DNA of 64,000 bases from Acidovorax sp. A79 (GTDB lineage: Bacteria > Pseudomonadota > Gammaproteobacteria > Burkholderiales > Burkholderiaceae_C). The notes beneath the pieces are model-generated. The model was not told where the DNA came from. It ran no database searches and saw only the letters and a program-made list of their open reading frames with translations. A program made the translations under genes and the position numbers. Shown here in pieces: positions 1-8,379 of this stretch. The stretch spans positions 62,001-126,000 of the forward strand of contig NZ_AP028673.1 of assembly GCF_041154505.1 (NCBI RefSeq), read 5' to 3'. How positions within the stretch are numbered: the stretch's first letter is position 1; each line of letters begins with the position of its first letter.

Positions 1-987
1 CATGCACCCGGCGATGCGCGATTCGGGCAGGCCGCGCGCAAGCCAGTAGGCCAGTTCGCGCTGGCGCGGAGGCAGGCCGGTGCGGCCGAGCGCCTCCAGC
101 AGGCGGGCCGCGGGGGCCACGCGCTGGGTGATGTGCAGGGCCACGGCCTCGCCGGGGCCGGTGGCCGCGGCCAGGGGCGCGGCGCGCAGGTGGAACGCGC
201 CGTGGGCGTTGCGCAGCGCCATTTGCGGCGCGGGCGCACCGGGCAGGCGCAGGCGCTGGATGAGCAACTGCAGCGCATGCGGCAGCGGCGCGCGGCCCGC
301 GCCGCGCCAGCGCCAGCCCAGCGCCTGGGCCATGAGCGCCTCGGCCTCGGGCGAGGCCCACAGTGGCTGGCCCAGGGGCGTGGCAACGAGCACGCCCTCG
401 CGCAGCACCTCGCCGCCCGCGTTCACGCCGCCGGGCCACAGCGTGCGCGCCAGCCACGCCTGCAGCCGCGCCAGCATGGCCAGGTCTTCGTCGGCAAAGG
501 GCCGCGCCCCGGGAGGGCGGAACAGGAACAGCATGCCCACACCCTGGCCCATGCCCTGGCCTTGTGGCGCGCGCAGCGGCAGGCTGAGCCAGTCGGCCAC
601 GCCGGCGGGGCGCATCACCACGTTGTAGTAGTCGCTGCGCTGCAGCTCGGCGGGGGGCACGCGCAGCATCTGCGCCAGCGACTGCGGGCCGCGCGGGTGG
701 CGGGCGATGTCGTCGCCGTGCTGCAGCACGTTGTGAAAGACCCGCGCCTCGCTCGCCAGGATGCGCGGGTCGAAGTGGTCGGGCACGGCGGCCTGCACGG
801 CGGGGTGTTCCATGTGCACGTCCAACTCGCCGCCCGCACCGGGGTAGAAGTAGCCGCTGGAGTCGAAGCCGATGAGCGCGTGCAGCGAGGCGAGCACGGG
901 CGCGATCAGCTCCGGCCCGCTCGCATCCAGGCGGGCGAGGTGGCGCAGGTGCGCAATGGCGTTCGTCGCCTGGTGGTGCGTGGGCAT
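1..987 (-). CDS. LuxR-family transcriptional regulator, 3' end cut by window edge
   Basis: The open frame runs on the minus strand from ATG at 987 and leaves the window after 329 codons without a stop. It begins MPTHHQATNAIAHLRHL and aligns along its whole length with the complete neighbour at 1025-2146 and with the protein at 18701-19789. The visible end (LPPRQRELAYWLARGLPE) is the first helix of a LuxR/GerE DNA-binding domain, so roughly 40 residues of the helix-turn-helix are missing beyond position 1. The N-terminal 250 residues resemble no named sensor domain that I can identify. The gene lies 37 bp downstream of its paralogue, and a C/G dyad sits just before its start. Role: probable DNA-binding regulator of nearby surface-protein genes (inference from linkage). 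Confidence 0.85.
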   Translation of the reverse strand, partial: MPTHHQATNAIAHLRHLARLDASGPELIAPVLASLHALIGFDSSGYFYPGAGGELDVHMEHPAVQAAVPDHFDPRILASEARVFHNVLQHGDDIARHPRGPQSLAQMLRVPPAELQRSDYYNVVMRPAGVADWLSLPLRAPQGQGMGQGVGMLFLFRPPGARPFADEDLAMLARLQAWLARTLWPGGVNAGGEVLREGVLVATPLGQPLWASPEAEALMAQALGWRWRGAGRAPLPHALQLLIQRLRLPGAPAPQMALRNAHGAFHLRAAPLAAATGPGEAVALHITQRVAPAARLLEALGRTGLPPRQRELAYWLARGLPESRIAGCM

Positions 988-1024
988 GGAGGGCCGAATC
1001 TATCGGCCCCGCGCGCCGCGCGGC

Positions 1025-1041
1025 CTACCCCAGGGGGGTAG
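1025..1041. promoter_or_regulatory. C/G dyad, candidate operator upstream of the first LuxR gene
   Basis: Perfect inverted repeat CTACCCC-AGG-GGGGTAG, centred 46 bp before the ATG at 987. It overlaps the stop codon of the gene at 1025-2146. The same arm and 3-base spacer recur before the second LuxR gene. Candidate LuxR-family operator by position and symmetry only. Confidence 0.4.
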
Positions 1042-2146
1042 TTGTCGATGGGGGTGGCAGCAGCCGCTCGGCCAGCCCCTGGCGGCCCTGCACGCCCAAA
1101 GCGTCGTAGAGCTGGCGGCGGTGGTAGGCCACGGTGTTGATGCTCACGCCCATGCGCTCGGCGATCTGCGACTCCTGCGCACCGCGCACGAGCCAGTAGG
1201 CCAGCTCGGCCTGGCGCCGGGGCAGGTCCTGCGCGCGCAGGTGGGCGAGCAGCCGGGTGCCGCGCGGCACCCGGCGGGTGATGTGGATGGCGGCCGCCTC
1301 GCCCGCCCCCGCCACGCCCGCCAGGCGCGTGGCGCGCAGCGAGAACGCGCCGTGGGCATTGCGCACCGCCAGGTCGGGCAGCGGCGCCTCGCCGTCCGTG
1401 GCGGGCCAGAACAGGCGCTGCACCAGCAGGCGCACCACGTCCGGCAGATCACTGCCGCCGCCCGCGCGCCAGCGCGTGCCCAGGGCCAGCGCCAGCAGCG
1501 CCTGCGCCTCGGGCGACATCCATTGCAGCCGCCCATCGGGCGACACGACGAGCAGGCCCTGGCCGCAGACCTCGCTGTCGCCACCGGCCTCGCCCGGATC
1601 CAGCGGCTGCAGCGCGCGCGCCAGCACGGGTTCGAGGCGGCCCAGCGCGGCGGCGTCCTCGGGCGTGAAGCGCCGGTCCGCCTCGCGGCGGTACAGCCAC
1701 AACATGCCGACACCCTGGCCCGCGCGCGTGTGCAGCGGCAGCTTCAGGCCATCGCCCACGTCGCCGGGGCGCAGCACCGCGTTGAAGAAGTCGCTGCGCA
1801 CCAGCTCGGACAGGGGCACCTTGGCCATCTGCGGCAGCATCAGCGCGCCGCGTTCCACGCGCAGCGCCTCCTGAAACAAGCGCGCACCCCGGTGCATCAC
1901 CCGCGCCTCGCTCGCCAGGATGCGCGGGTCGAAATAGTCGGGCATCGCGGCCTGCAACACGGGGCTCTCCACGAACACCTCCATCTCGCCGCCCGCGCCG
2001 GGGTGGATGAGGCAGCCCGCGTCGAACCCGATCAGGTGGTGCAGCTCGCCCAGCACGGGCGCGATGGCGTGCGGCCCGGTGGCATCCAGGCAGGCCAGTT
2101 GCCGCAGATGGGCGGCGGCTTGGGTGGCGCGGCGGGGCGTGGGCAT
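1025..2146 (-). CDS. LuxR-family transcriptional regulator
   Basis: Complete protein of 373 residues, about 60 percent similar by eye to the flanking partial gene. I chose ATG at 2146 because MPTPRRATQAAAHLRQL then lines up exactly with the paralogue start; a GTG four codons earlier is possible. The N-terminal 300 residues form an uncharacterised sensor-like region. The last 60 (from LPRRQAELAYWLVRGAQES to the end) make a GerE-type helix-turn-helix with the usual pattern of a conserved E/Q helix followed by SINTVAYHRRQLYDALG. No response-regulator receiver domain is present, so this is a LuxR solo architecture. No autoinducer-binding domain can be confirmed by eye. It probably regulates adjacent exported-protein genes, as inferred from the same gene arrangement at 18 kb. 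Confidence 0.85.
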   Translation of the reverse strand: MPTPRRATQAAAHLRQLACLDATGPHAIAPVLGELHHLIGFDAGCLIHPGAGGEMEVFVESPVLQAAMPDYFDPRILASEARVMHRGARLFQEALRVERGALMLPQMAKVPLSELVRSDFFNAVLRPGDVGDGLKLPLHTRAGQGVGMLWLYRREADRRFTPEDAAALGRLEPVLARALQPLDPGEAGGDSEVCGQGLLVVSPDGRLQWMSPEAQALLALALGTRWRAGGGSDLPDVVRLLVQRLFWPATDGEAPLPDLAVRNAHGAFSLRATRLAGVAGAGEAAAIHITRRVPRGTRLLAHLRAQDLPRRQAELAYWLVRGAQESQIAERMGVSINTVAYHRRQLYDALGVQGRQGLAERLLPPPSTTTPLG

Positions 2147-2194
2147 GGTTTTTTTCACGAAAGCGCGAATGTAGCGCGCCGCGCCGCCGCACGA

Positions 2195-2211
2195 CTACCC
2201 CGCCGGGGTGG
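2195..2211. promoter_or_regulatory. C/G dyad, candidate operator upstream of the second LuxR gene
   Basis: CTACCCC-GCC-GGGGTGG, one mismatch from a perfect dyad, 49 bp upstream of the ATG at 2146. Same arm length and 3-base spacing as the site at 1025-1041, which supports a shared binding protein. Inferred operator. Confidence 0.4.
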
Positions 2212-2378
2212 GGCCGCACGGGCGGTGCGCCCCTAGCCTTGCGCGCATCCCCACGGCGGGCCGGCCCGGCTGCCTGGATACATCGACAGGACGTGCGCAA
2301 ACAAGGATGCCACAGCGCCCTTGCCATGGTGCAAACGTCTTTCCGGAACCCGTTCTTGCGTAAATCCTCATCGAATTT

Positions 2379-2425
2379 GATAGCTGCCAGCGCTTGCACA
2401 GCAAGCGCTTCCGGCCATTTTTACT
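2379..2425 (+). repeat. REP-like dispersed palindromic repeat, copy 1
   Basis: Begins GATAGCTGCCAGCGCTT and has the partner arm AAGCGCTTCCGG about 10 bases later, followed by CATTTTTA. The two arms can pair into a stem. Related copies occur at about twelve other places in this window, in both orientations. This copy forms the leader region of the gene at 2459. Confidence 0.75.
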
Positions 2426-2458
2426 TCAAACCAAAACCTTGTCCTCGTGAACACTGCC

Positions 2459-2893
2459 ATGCCCCTTGCCATCACCCACACCCTCGCCGCGCTGGCGCTG
2501 GTCGCCACCACCGCCAGCGCCTGGGCGGCGGGCGCCGCCGACCCGGCGCACTTTCGCCTCACGCCCGCGCTGCTGGACCGCATGGAAGCGGCGGCGGCCG
2601 AGCTGCGCAAGCTGCCGCAGGCGCCCGGGAGCAGCGGCGATGAGGACGACGACGACGCCGAGTCGGTCGAGGACCTCGCCCGCAAGCTCGACGCCCACCC
2701 CCAGGTGCGCGCCGCGCTGGCGCGCCAGGGCCTGACCAGCCGCGAATACGCCACCGCCACGCTGGCCGCCCTGCACGCGGGCATGGCGCTGGCCGTGGAG
2801 AAGGCGCCCGGCGCCCAGCCCGCGCCAGGCTTCACGCCCGAGCAGCGCGCCAACGTGGAAGTGATGCGCGCGCGCCGCAAGGGGCGGCCTTGA
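2459..2893 (+). CDS. Small exported protein of unknown function
   Basis: 144-residue protein from ATG at 2459; a GTG at 2447 would add four residues. The N-terminus (MPLAITHTLAALALV, then small residues to ASAWAAG) is a clear signal peptide, so the product is periplasmic or secreted. The mature part is helical and charged, with an acidic run (GDEDDDDAES, about residues 60-69) and a basic C-terminus ARRKGRP. It has no cysteines, no membrane segment and no IPTL tail. The dispersed repeat at 2379-2425 lies directly upstream, and the next gene at 3130 is on the same strand. I do not recognise a family; the function is unknown. Confidence 0.75.
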   Translation: MPLAITHTLAALALVATTASAWAAGAADPAHFRLTPALLDRMEAAAAELRKLPQAPGSSGDEDDDDAESVEDLARKLDAHPQVRAALARQGLTSREYATATLAALHAGMALAVEKAPGAQPAPGFTPEQRANVEVMRARRKGRP

Positions 2894-3074
2894 GCGCTCT
2901 TTTTCACGTCCTTTTCCCAACGACAGCACATCCAGAGGAATGCTTCTTTCCATGCCCGGCCACAGCCAGCCCTGGTGGCGCGCACCCGACGCCCCGCCAC
3001 CTACCTCGGCGACGAGGACGAATGCTCCATCGCCGCCAAGGACCAGCGGGCGCGATTGGAATCACTCCTGATTC

Positions 3075-3120
3075 GATAGCTTCCAACGCTTGACAAATAA
3101 GCGCCGGTGGCACTTTTTAA
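3075..3120 (+). repeat. REP-like dispersed palindromic repeat, copy 2
   Basis: GATAGCTTCCAACGCTT, then a short loop and AAGCGCCGGTGG, then CACTTTTTAA. It ends 10 bases before the ATG of the IPTL-CTERM gene at 3130, so it would form the 5' leader of that mRNA; no clear Shine-Dalgarno sequence lies in between. Confidence 0.75.
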
Positions 3121-3129
3121 CCACAACCC

Positions 3130-4380
3130 ATGACACACGCCATGCACCACCCCCTGCGCCACTGGCTCGCAGCCGTGCTGGCCACTGCCGCGGCCTGCGC
3201 GGCGCAGGCCGCGCCGTTCGCCATCACCAGCACCGGCACCATCGACCAGTCCACCTTCGCCGAAATCCGCGATGGCGAGCGCTACGCCGTCACAATGGTC
3301 TACGACAACGGGGGCAATACCGCCCAAAGCCAGACATGGCGGCCCGCCGACCTCAGGTGCGTCATCTGGCGCATGAACAATGCCGCCAACGTGGTCTACA
3401 CGCAGGCCAGCTTCAACGGGGCGCAGTTCTCGGGCCCCTTTACCGCCACGGATGCCAGCGGAGCGCTGCTGCCCAACGGCTTGAACATCACCAGCCTGGC
3501 CAGCAACAACAACCCCTACACCGTCGATGGCTTGGTGCTCGCCACCGCCCCGAGCTGGAATGCCGAGTTCAGTGGGAGCATCAATACTTTCAGCGAGGGC
3601 ATATCGGGCGGTCGGAGCTTCCGGCAGCTCAATCTGGGCCTGCGCATAGGCACCGCCAACCCCGTCGCCGTCGCCAGCGACTGCGAGGCACCGCCGCTGC
3701 CGCCGGGCGTGCCCACCCAGGCCGCCGCCACGCCCGGCGATGGCGAAGTGGCCGTGCGCTGGCAAGCACCCGCGGGCGGCGCGGTGAGCGCCACGCCGGT
3801 GAGCTACACCGTCACCGCCCTGAACCTGAGCGCCGTCAGCGGCACCTGCACCGCGCCGCACCCCGCCACCAATTGCACCGTGAGCGGCCTGAGCAACGGC
3901 ACCAGCTACCGCTTCCTCGTGAGGGCGGCCGCAGCGGACGGGTCCATCTCCCCTCCTTCATTGGCCTTCGCGACACCCAGCGCCAATCCCGCCCCTGGCG
4001 CCCCCACGGGCGTGACGGCCCAGCCCGGCAACGGCCAGATCACACTGAACTGGCTGGCACCCGTGGGCGGCACGCCGCCCGTGAGCTACACCGTCACGGC
4101 CAGCCAAGGCGGCGCCAGCTGCACCGTGCCAGCGCCCACCACCCGCTGCACCGTGCCGGGCCTGACCAATGGCACGGCCTACACCCTCTGGGTGACGGCC
4201 ACCGGAGCCAATGGCAGCGTGTCCGCCAACTCGTTCCCGCTAGTCATCGCCACGCCCCGCGCGATGCCTCCAGGCCCCGGTGGTGTGCAACCCGTGCCCA
4301 CGCTGTCGCAGTGGGGCGTGCTGCTGCTGAGCGTGCTGGTACTGCTGGCAGTCGTTCGCCGCCGTGCCATCCACTCCTGA
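3130..4380 (+). CDS. Exported fibronectin type III protein with IPTL-CTERM tail
   Basis: 416 residues. A signal peptide (residues 1-28, ending AACAAQA) is followed by a beta-rich domain of about 170 residues that I do not recognise. Two fibronectin type III domains follow (about 195-285 and 290-380), shown by the repeated pattern GxVTAQPGNGQITLNW, then SYTVTA and LTNGTAYTLWVTA. The C-terminus PVPTLSQWGVLLLSVLVL plus RRRAIHS is the IPTL-CTERM sorting tail: box, hydrophobic helix, basic end. The tail is thought to direct envelope anchoring or processing; no sorting enzyme is seen in this window. Together with the next gene, which has the same FN3 and tail, it forms a pair likely arising by duplication of the 3' module. 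Predicted cell-surface or secreted adhesin-like protein. Confidence 0.85.
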   Translation: MTHAMHHPLRHWLAAVLATAAACAAQAAPFAITSTGTIDQSTFAEIRDGERYAVTMVYDNGGNTAQSQTWRPADLRCVIWRMNNAANVVYTQASFNGAQFSGPFTATDASGALLPNGLNITSLASNNNPYTVDGLVLATAPSWNAEFSGSINTFSEGISGGRSFRQLNLGLRIGTANPVAVASDCEAPPLPPGVPTQAAATPGDGEVAVRWQAPAGGAVSATPVSYTVTALNLSAVSGTCTAPHPATNCTVSGLSNGTSYRFLVRAAAADGSISPPSLAFATPSANPAPGAPTGVTAQPGNGQITLNWLAPVGGTPPVSYTVTASQGGASCTVPAPTTRCTVPGLTNGTAYTLWVTATGANGSVSANSFPLVIATPRAMPPGPGGVQPVPTLSQWGVLLLSVLVLLAVVRRRAIHS

Positions 4381-4383
4381 TTC

Positions 4384-4430
4384 GATAGCTGCCAGCGCCT
4401 TTCCAGAAAAGCGCTGGAGCCACTTTTAAC
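4384..4430 (+). repeat. REP-like dispersed palindromic repeat, copy 3
   Basis: The best-preserved copy: GATAGCTGCCAGCGCCT and the complementary arm AAGCGCTGGAGCCAC, ending CTTTTAAC. It starts four bases after the stop of the previous gene and lies 25 bases before the start of the next, where AGAGGA serves as a ribosome binding site. Confidence 0.8.
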
Positions 4431-4454
4431 CACAAAAAAGAGGATCTCACCCCC

Positions 4455-6002
4455 ATGCACTCACCCACCCACCACCACCGCAGAGCCCTGCGGCGCCTGC
4501 TGCACGCCAGCGCGCTGTGCCTGGGCATGGCCGCCGCCCATGCGGGCTGGACCCCCATCGCGCCCATGGACGAGGCCCGCACGCTGCACACCGCAACCCG
4601 GCTGGCCGATTCCACCGTGCTGGTGGCGGGCGGCGACACCGGCAACGTGGATGGCGGAAACAACCCCATCGCCCTCGCCACCACCCGCCTGTACAACCCC
4701 GCGGCCAACACCTGGAGCAGCGGCCCCGACCTGCCCAGCCCCCGTTTCGGCCACACCGCCACCCCGCTGCCCGGCGGCAATGTGCTGCTGGTCGGCGGGC
4801 GGGAGGCCGGCCCGGTGAACAGCGCCAACGCCAACAGCCTCCTCTACAGCGCCCTGACCAACACCTTCGCCGCCAGCACGGGCCAGCTGACGCTGCGCCG
4901 CTCCCACCACACCGCCACGCTGCTGCCCAATGGCACCGTGCTCGTGGTGGGCGGCCGGGGCATCGCGGGGCAGGAGGCGCTGTCCTCCGTGGAAATCTTC
5001 GACCCCGTCACCGGCATCTGGTCCAGCGGCATCGACCTGCCCGCCCGCAGGCGCGAGCACACCGCCACGCTGCTGCCCGATGGCCGCGTGCTGGTGGTGG
5101 GCGGCTACGACAACGGCAACATCGCCGCCCAAAGCGCCTACCTGCGCGACCCCGCCACGGGCGCATGGACGGAGGTGCCCGTGCCCGCCCTGAACACCTT
5201 CTACCGTGCGCGGCACACCGCCACGCTGTTGCCCGATGGCCGGGTGCTGGTGGCAGGCGGCAACAGCCACGTCACGACCACCCTGGTGTTCAACCCCGCC
5301 GACAGCACCTGGGCGGCGGGCCCGAATCTCCCCGCTGTCGAGTTCGGCGGCAACAGCGCCACCCTGCTGCCTGGTGTCCCTGGCAACGTGCTGGTGGCAG
5401 GGGGCGACAGCGCGGGTGGCGCCAGCGTCATCGCCTCGACAGTCTCCTTTGCCTCCGGCCCGGGTCAAGCCACCCGGCAGCCCGACTTGGTCACCGCCCG
5501 CCGAGGCCACACCGCGACCCTGCTTGCTGGCGGCCAGGTGCTGGTGCTGGGCGGGGAAACCACTGGCGACGCCGTCACGAACACCGGCGAGCTGTACACC
5601 CACACCGCCCCCCTGCCCCCCGCCAACGTCACCGCCCAGCCCGGCAACACCCAGGTCACCGTGCGCTGGCAAGCCCCCGCAGGCACCGGAACCACGCCCG
5701 CCCACTACACCGTCACCGCCCAGCCCGGCGGCCGCACCTGCACCGCCAACTACCCCGCGACCAGCTGCACCGTGACGGGGCTGACCAACGGCACGCCCTA
5801 CACCTTCACCGTTGTCGCTTCCGCCCTGGGCGGCATCGACTCGGCCCCCTCGGCGCCGCCCGCCGCCGCCACGCCCAGCGCGGCGGCCCCCGGCGGGCCG
5901 GGCAACGCACAGGCCGTGCCCACGCTGTCGCAGTGGGGCGTGCTGCTGCTCAGCGCGCTGATGCTGCTCGCAGGCGTGCGCCTCCGCGCTGTGGGCTCCT
6001 GA
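4455..6002 (+). CDS. Exported Kelch-propeller/FN3 protein with IPTL-CTERM tail
   Basis: 515 residues. Signal peptide about residues 1-31 (LHASALCLGMAAAHA). Residues 32-385 are Kelch or galactose-oxidase-like propeller repeats. The pattern HTATLLPDGRVLVVGGYD followed by an aromatic and SGPDLP occurs six or seven times with a period near 50-60 residues. One fibronectin type III domain follows (about 390-475), then the tail VPTLSQWGVLLLSALMLL with LRAVGS at the end, almost the same as that of the gene upstream. No catalytic copper ligands are evident, so an enzymatic role is not supported. It is likely surface-exposed. A dispersed repeat precedes and another follows the gene, and AGAGGA at 4440 gives a plausible ribosome site. 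Confidence 0.85.
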   Translation: MHSPTHHHRRALRRLLHASALCLGMAAAHAGWTPIAPMDEARTLHTATRLADSTVLVAGGDTGNVDGGNNPIALATTRLYNPAANTWSSGPDLPSPRFGHTATPLPGGNVLLVGGREAGPVNSANANSLLYSALTNTFAASTGQLTLRRSHHTATLLPNGTVLVVGGRGIAGQEALSSVEIFDPVTGIWSSGIDLPARRREHTATLLPDGRVLVVGGYDNGNIAAQSAYLRDPATGAWTEVPVPALNTFYRARHTATLLPDGRVLVAGGNSHVTTTLVFNPADSTWAAGPNLPAVEFGGNSATLLPGVPGNVLVAGGDSAGGASVIASTVSFASGPGQATRQPDLVTARRGHTATLLAGGQVLVLGGETTGDAVTNTGELYTHTAPLPPANVTAQPGNTQVTVRWQAPAGTGTTPAHYTVTAQPGGRTCTANYPATSCTVTGLTNGTPYTFTVVASALGGIDSAPSAPPAAATPSAAAPGGPGNAQAVPTLSQWGVLLLSALMLLAGVRLRAVGS

Positions 6003-6005
6003 TTC

Positions 6006-6042
6006 GATAGCTGCCAGCGCAGCCCCGACAAGCGCCGGCAGG
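6006..6042 (+). repeat. REP-like dispersed palindromic repeat, copy 4 (degenerate)
   Basis: GATAGCTGCCAGCGC followed by AAGCGCCGGCAGG. The downstream CACTTTTAA part is missing. It lies immediately after the stop codon of the Kelch protein gene. Confidence 0.65.
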
Positions 6043-6447
6043 GTTTCACAGGCCAGCAGCAGGGCGCCGGCAATTGCCAGCCCCCCTCACGCACAGGGGC
6101 GGCCGTGGCCACCGCGCAGAGCACGCCCGGAGGCTTGGCCAACCACCGCCGGTGTCGAGCAGACCCGCACTGGCCAGGCAGACCGGGCTCCCTGTGGGCT
6201 CTCTGTGAGCGCCTTTTCTTTTGCCTGGAGGGAAGCGGGTGTGCAAGCAGCCGCAAATCTGCGCGGATCCCGCTCAAGAGGGCTGGGAGGGAAAGACGGT
6301 CAACCAACCGATCAGCGGTCAAGCGCTGGCCGAGAGGACCGGGGTGGAGTGCTTGCCAAAGGTGCCTCCCCGCACCGAGCGACGGCGCTCCGGGTGTCTG
6401 CGCTATAACTCGACTTTCCCCATCTCTTTGCATCGAGAGCCACCACC
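6043..6447. other. Intergenic region before the HU gene
   Basis: About 400 bases without a convincing gene in any frame. The only regulatory-looking element is TATAAC at 6404-6409, which could be a -10 box for the HU gene 40 bases on; no good -35 hexamer is visible. Otherwise nothing recognisable. Confidence 0.5.
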
Positions 6448-6759
6448 ATGAACCGCGCCGAACTCGTTGACATCCTGGCCTCCAGGAACAACCTGTCCAA
6501 GACCGCTGCCAATGCGGTGCTGGAAACCCTGATCGAAGCCGTCCAGACTGCCGTCAAGAAGGGCGACGCCGTTCAACTGGTGGGCTTTGGCACCTTCAAG
6601 TCCGCCAAGCGCGCTGCGCGCACGGGCAAGAACCCATCGACCGGCGCGGCGCTGAAGATCCCTGCCAGCACGGTGCCCAAGTTCGTGCCCGGCGCCAGGT
6701 TCAAGGCGGTGGTGGATCCCAGGGCGGCCCAGCGCAAGGCTGAAAAGGCGGGCAAGTAA
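6448..6759 (+). CDS. hupB: HU family DNA-binding protein
   Basis: 103 residues, the normal length for HU plus a short lysine-rich end. Starts MNRAELVDILASRNNLSK, with the helical dimerisation half in residues 1-45, then LVGFGTFKSAKRAARTGKNP, the signature leading into the DNA-binding beta arm, and KFVPGARFKAVVD near the end. HU is a nucleoid-associated protein that bends and compacts DNA. It stands alone between unrelated genes. The symbol is by family resemblance; several HU paralogues usually exist in these bacteria, so which one this is cannot be decided. Confidence 0.9.
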   Translation: MNRAELVDILASRNNLSKTAANAVLETLIEAVQTAVKKGDAVQLVGFGTFKSAKRAARTGKNPSTGAALKIPASTVPKFVPGARFKAVVDPRAAQRKAEKAGK

Positions 6760-6904
6760 GCCTGCGTCCGTCGCGCTGGCCCGGGGCCGGCGCGGTCCTG
6801 TCTCTTCAGACGCCAGGAGTTTTGCGCGCAGTGCGCGCAACCCTTGCGCTTCCTTGTGTTGTGCGTCGAGACGACCGGACTCCTTCCATCCTGTGCCCCT
6901 TCCC

Positions 6905-7816
6905 ATGAAGCTTTCCGCATTCCAGTCCATCCGGCGCGAGACCGCAGGTCTTTGGCTGGGGGTGCTGGGCGTGGCGTTTTTTGGCATCACGCTGCCCGCC
7001 ACGCGCCTGGCCACCGGCACGGTCGATGCGCCGCAGCTGTCCCCCTGGTTCGTGACGCTGGGGCGCGCCGCGCTTGCGGGCATGCTGTCCGTCCTGTTTC
7101 TCGCGCTCACCAGGCCGCCCTTGCCCACCCGGGTTCAGTGGAAGCCGCTCGGGATGGCCGTGCTGGGGAACCTGCTGGGATATCCCTTGCTGCTGGCCTA
7201 TGCCCTGCGCACCGTGACGGCTGGCCATGCGGCAGTGATCACGGCCCTGCTGCCCCTGGTCACCTCGGTGTGTGCCGCCTTGGTGCTGCGCCAGCGCGCG
7301 CGCCCGGGGTTCTGGGTTTGTGCCTTGCTGGGCAGCGCGCTGGTGGTGGCGTTCTCGGCGCTGCGGGCGCACAGTGCTGGCGGCCATGGGTTGGGCTTCG
7401 AGGTCGCGGATCTGCTCCTGGTCGGGGGCGTCATTGCCGCCTCTGTGGGGTATGTCTACGGGGCGCAGGTGACTCCTGCACTGGGTGCCGAGCGTGTGAT
7501 CTGCTGGGTGTGCGTGATGGCCCTGCCGGTGACGTTGCCCGCCACTTTCCTCTTGTGGCCCACGCAATCCGTGTCGGCGACTGCGTGGGCGGGATTCGTC
7601 TATGTAGGAGTGTTTTCCATGTGGGCCGGGTTCTTTGCCTGGTACCGCGGCTTGGCGCTGGGGGGTGCGCTGCGCGTGGGCCAGGTACAGCTCTTGCAGC
7701 CGTTCTTTGCCATTGCGGCATCCATACCGCTGCTCGGTGAACCGGTGGATGCCACCACGCTGGGGTTTGCGCTGGCGGTGGTGGCGACCGTGGTGGTGGG
7801 GCGAAGGTTTGCGTGA
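6905..7816 (+). CDS. EamA/DMT-superfamily membrane transporter
   Basis: 303 residues from ATG at 6905. The longer frame from 6854 begins with proline-rich sequence unlike a membrane protein, so I prefer the internal start MKLSAFQSIRRETAGLWLG. About ten hydrophobic segments form two halves of five, as expected for two EamA domains. The second half ends with GxxRVGQVQLLQPFFAIAAS and LLGEPVD, hallmarks of the drug/metabolite transporter superfamily. The substrate cannot be told; such proteins usually export amino acids, metabolites or drugs. It lies alone between HU and a small regulator on the same strand. Confidence 0.85.
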   Translation: MKLSAFQSIRRETAGLWLGVLGVAFFGITLPATRLATGTVDAPQLSPWFVTLGRAALAGMLSVLFLALTRPPLPTRVQWKPLGMAVLGNLLGYPLLLAYALRTVTAGHAAVITALLPLVTSVCAALVLRQRARPGFWVCALLGSALVVAFSALRAHSAGGHGLGFEVADLLLVGGVIAASVGYVYGAQVTPALGAERVICWVCVMALPVTLPATFLLWPTQSVSATAWAGFVYVGVFSMWAGFFAWYRGLALGGALRVGQVQLLQPFFAIAASIPLLGEPVDATTLGFALAVVATVVVGRRFA

Positions 7817-7916
7817 CACGGTCGCTGCCAGCTGCGTCCCGGGCCGCCGGTGCAAGCCGGTCATGTCGTCAGTGTCGCGCCCTGCGGGGTGCGTGCAGAT
7901 CACGTACCATCCGCCC

Positions 7917-8360
7917 ATGAATTCCTTCTCGAACGCATTCCGGGCCGAAGTCGTGCGCATGGCGCGCAAGGAGCTCAAGCCTGAGTTGCAGAGCATGCGC
8001 AAGGCGATCACGAACCACCGCTCGGAGATCGCTGCCCTGAAACGCGAAGTCAAGTCGCTCGCTTCGCAGCTCAAGGCTGCGAAGCGTCAGCCCCCCGTGG
8101 CGGAAGAAACCCCGCCTGTTGCCAAGAAGGCCATCGCACAGGGGTCGAAGGCGGAGTTCCACCCCGAGGTCGTCCGGCAGATGCGCGCCGCATTGGGCAT
8201 CACCCAGGCGCAGATGGCGCAGTTGCTCGGTGCCTCGCAGTTGTCCGTGAGCCGGTGGGAGTCGGGCAAGGCGCGTCCTCGGGCTGCGCAGCTGGCGCGC
8301 ATTGACGACCTCCGGAGCATGGGGCCGAAAAACGCCCGGCGAAAACTGGGGCACGCCTGA
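7917..8360 (+). CDS. XRE-family helix-turn-helix protein with coiled-coil N-terminus
   Basis: 147 residues from ATG at 7917. Residues 5-60 (FRAEVVRMARKELKPEL onwards) are strongly helical with heptad-like leucines, a likely coiled coil for oligomerisation. An alanine/proline/lysine linker follows. Residues 85-135 hold a Cro/C1-type helix-turn-helix: MRAALGITQAQMAQLLGASQ with the recognition helix QLSVSRWESGKARP. The C-terminus is basic. No antitoxin or phage partner is adjacent. Probably a stand-alone DNA-binding regulator; target unknown. Confidence 0.8.
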   Translation: MNSFSNAFRAEVVRMARKELKPELQSMRKAITNHRSEIAALKREVKSLASQLKAAKRQPPVAEETPPVAKKAIAQGSKAEFHPEVVRQMRAALGITQAQMAQLLGASQLSVSRWESGKARPRAAQLARIDDLRSMGPKNARRKLGHA

Positions 8361-8379
8361 AGTCAGTCGAGAACCTGCC

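Noticed and set aside
2890..3093. Short frame between the small exported protein gene and the FN3 protein gene
   Set aside because: Arg/Pro-rich, overlaps the dispersed repeat, and has no ribosome site; not a supported gene.
5500..6000. Kelch protein considered as a galactose oxidase enzyme
   Set aside because: No conserved Tyr/Cys/His copper ligand pattern could be located; only the propeller and FN3 fold are supported.
6806..8074. A 422-codon minus-strand frame across the DMT transporter and XRE genes
   Set aside because: It spans two convincing plus-strand genes and translates to low-complexity sequence.
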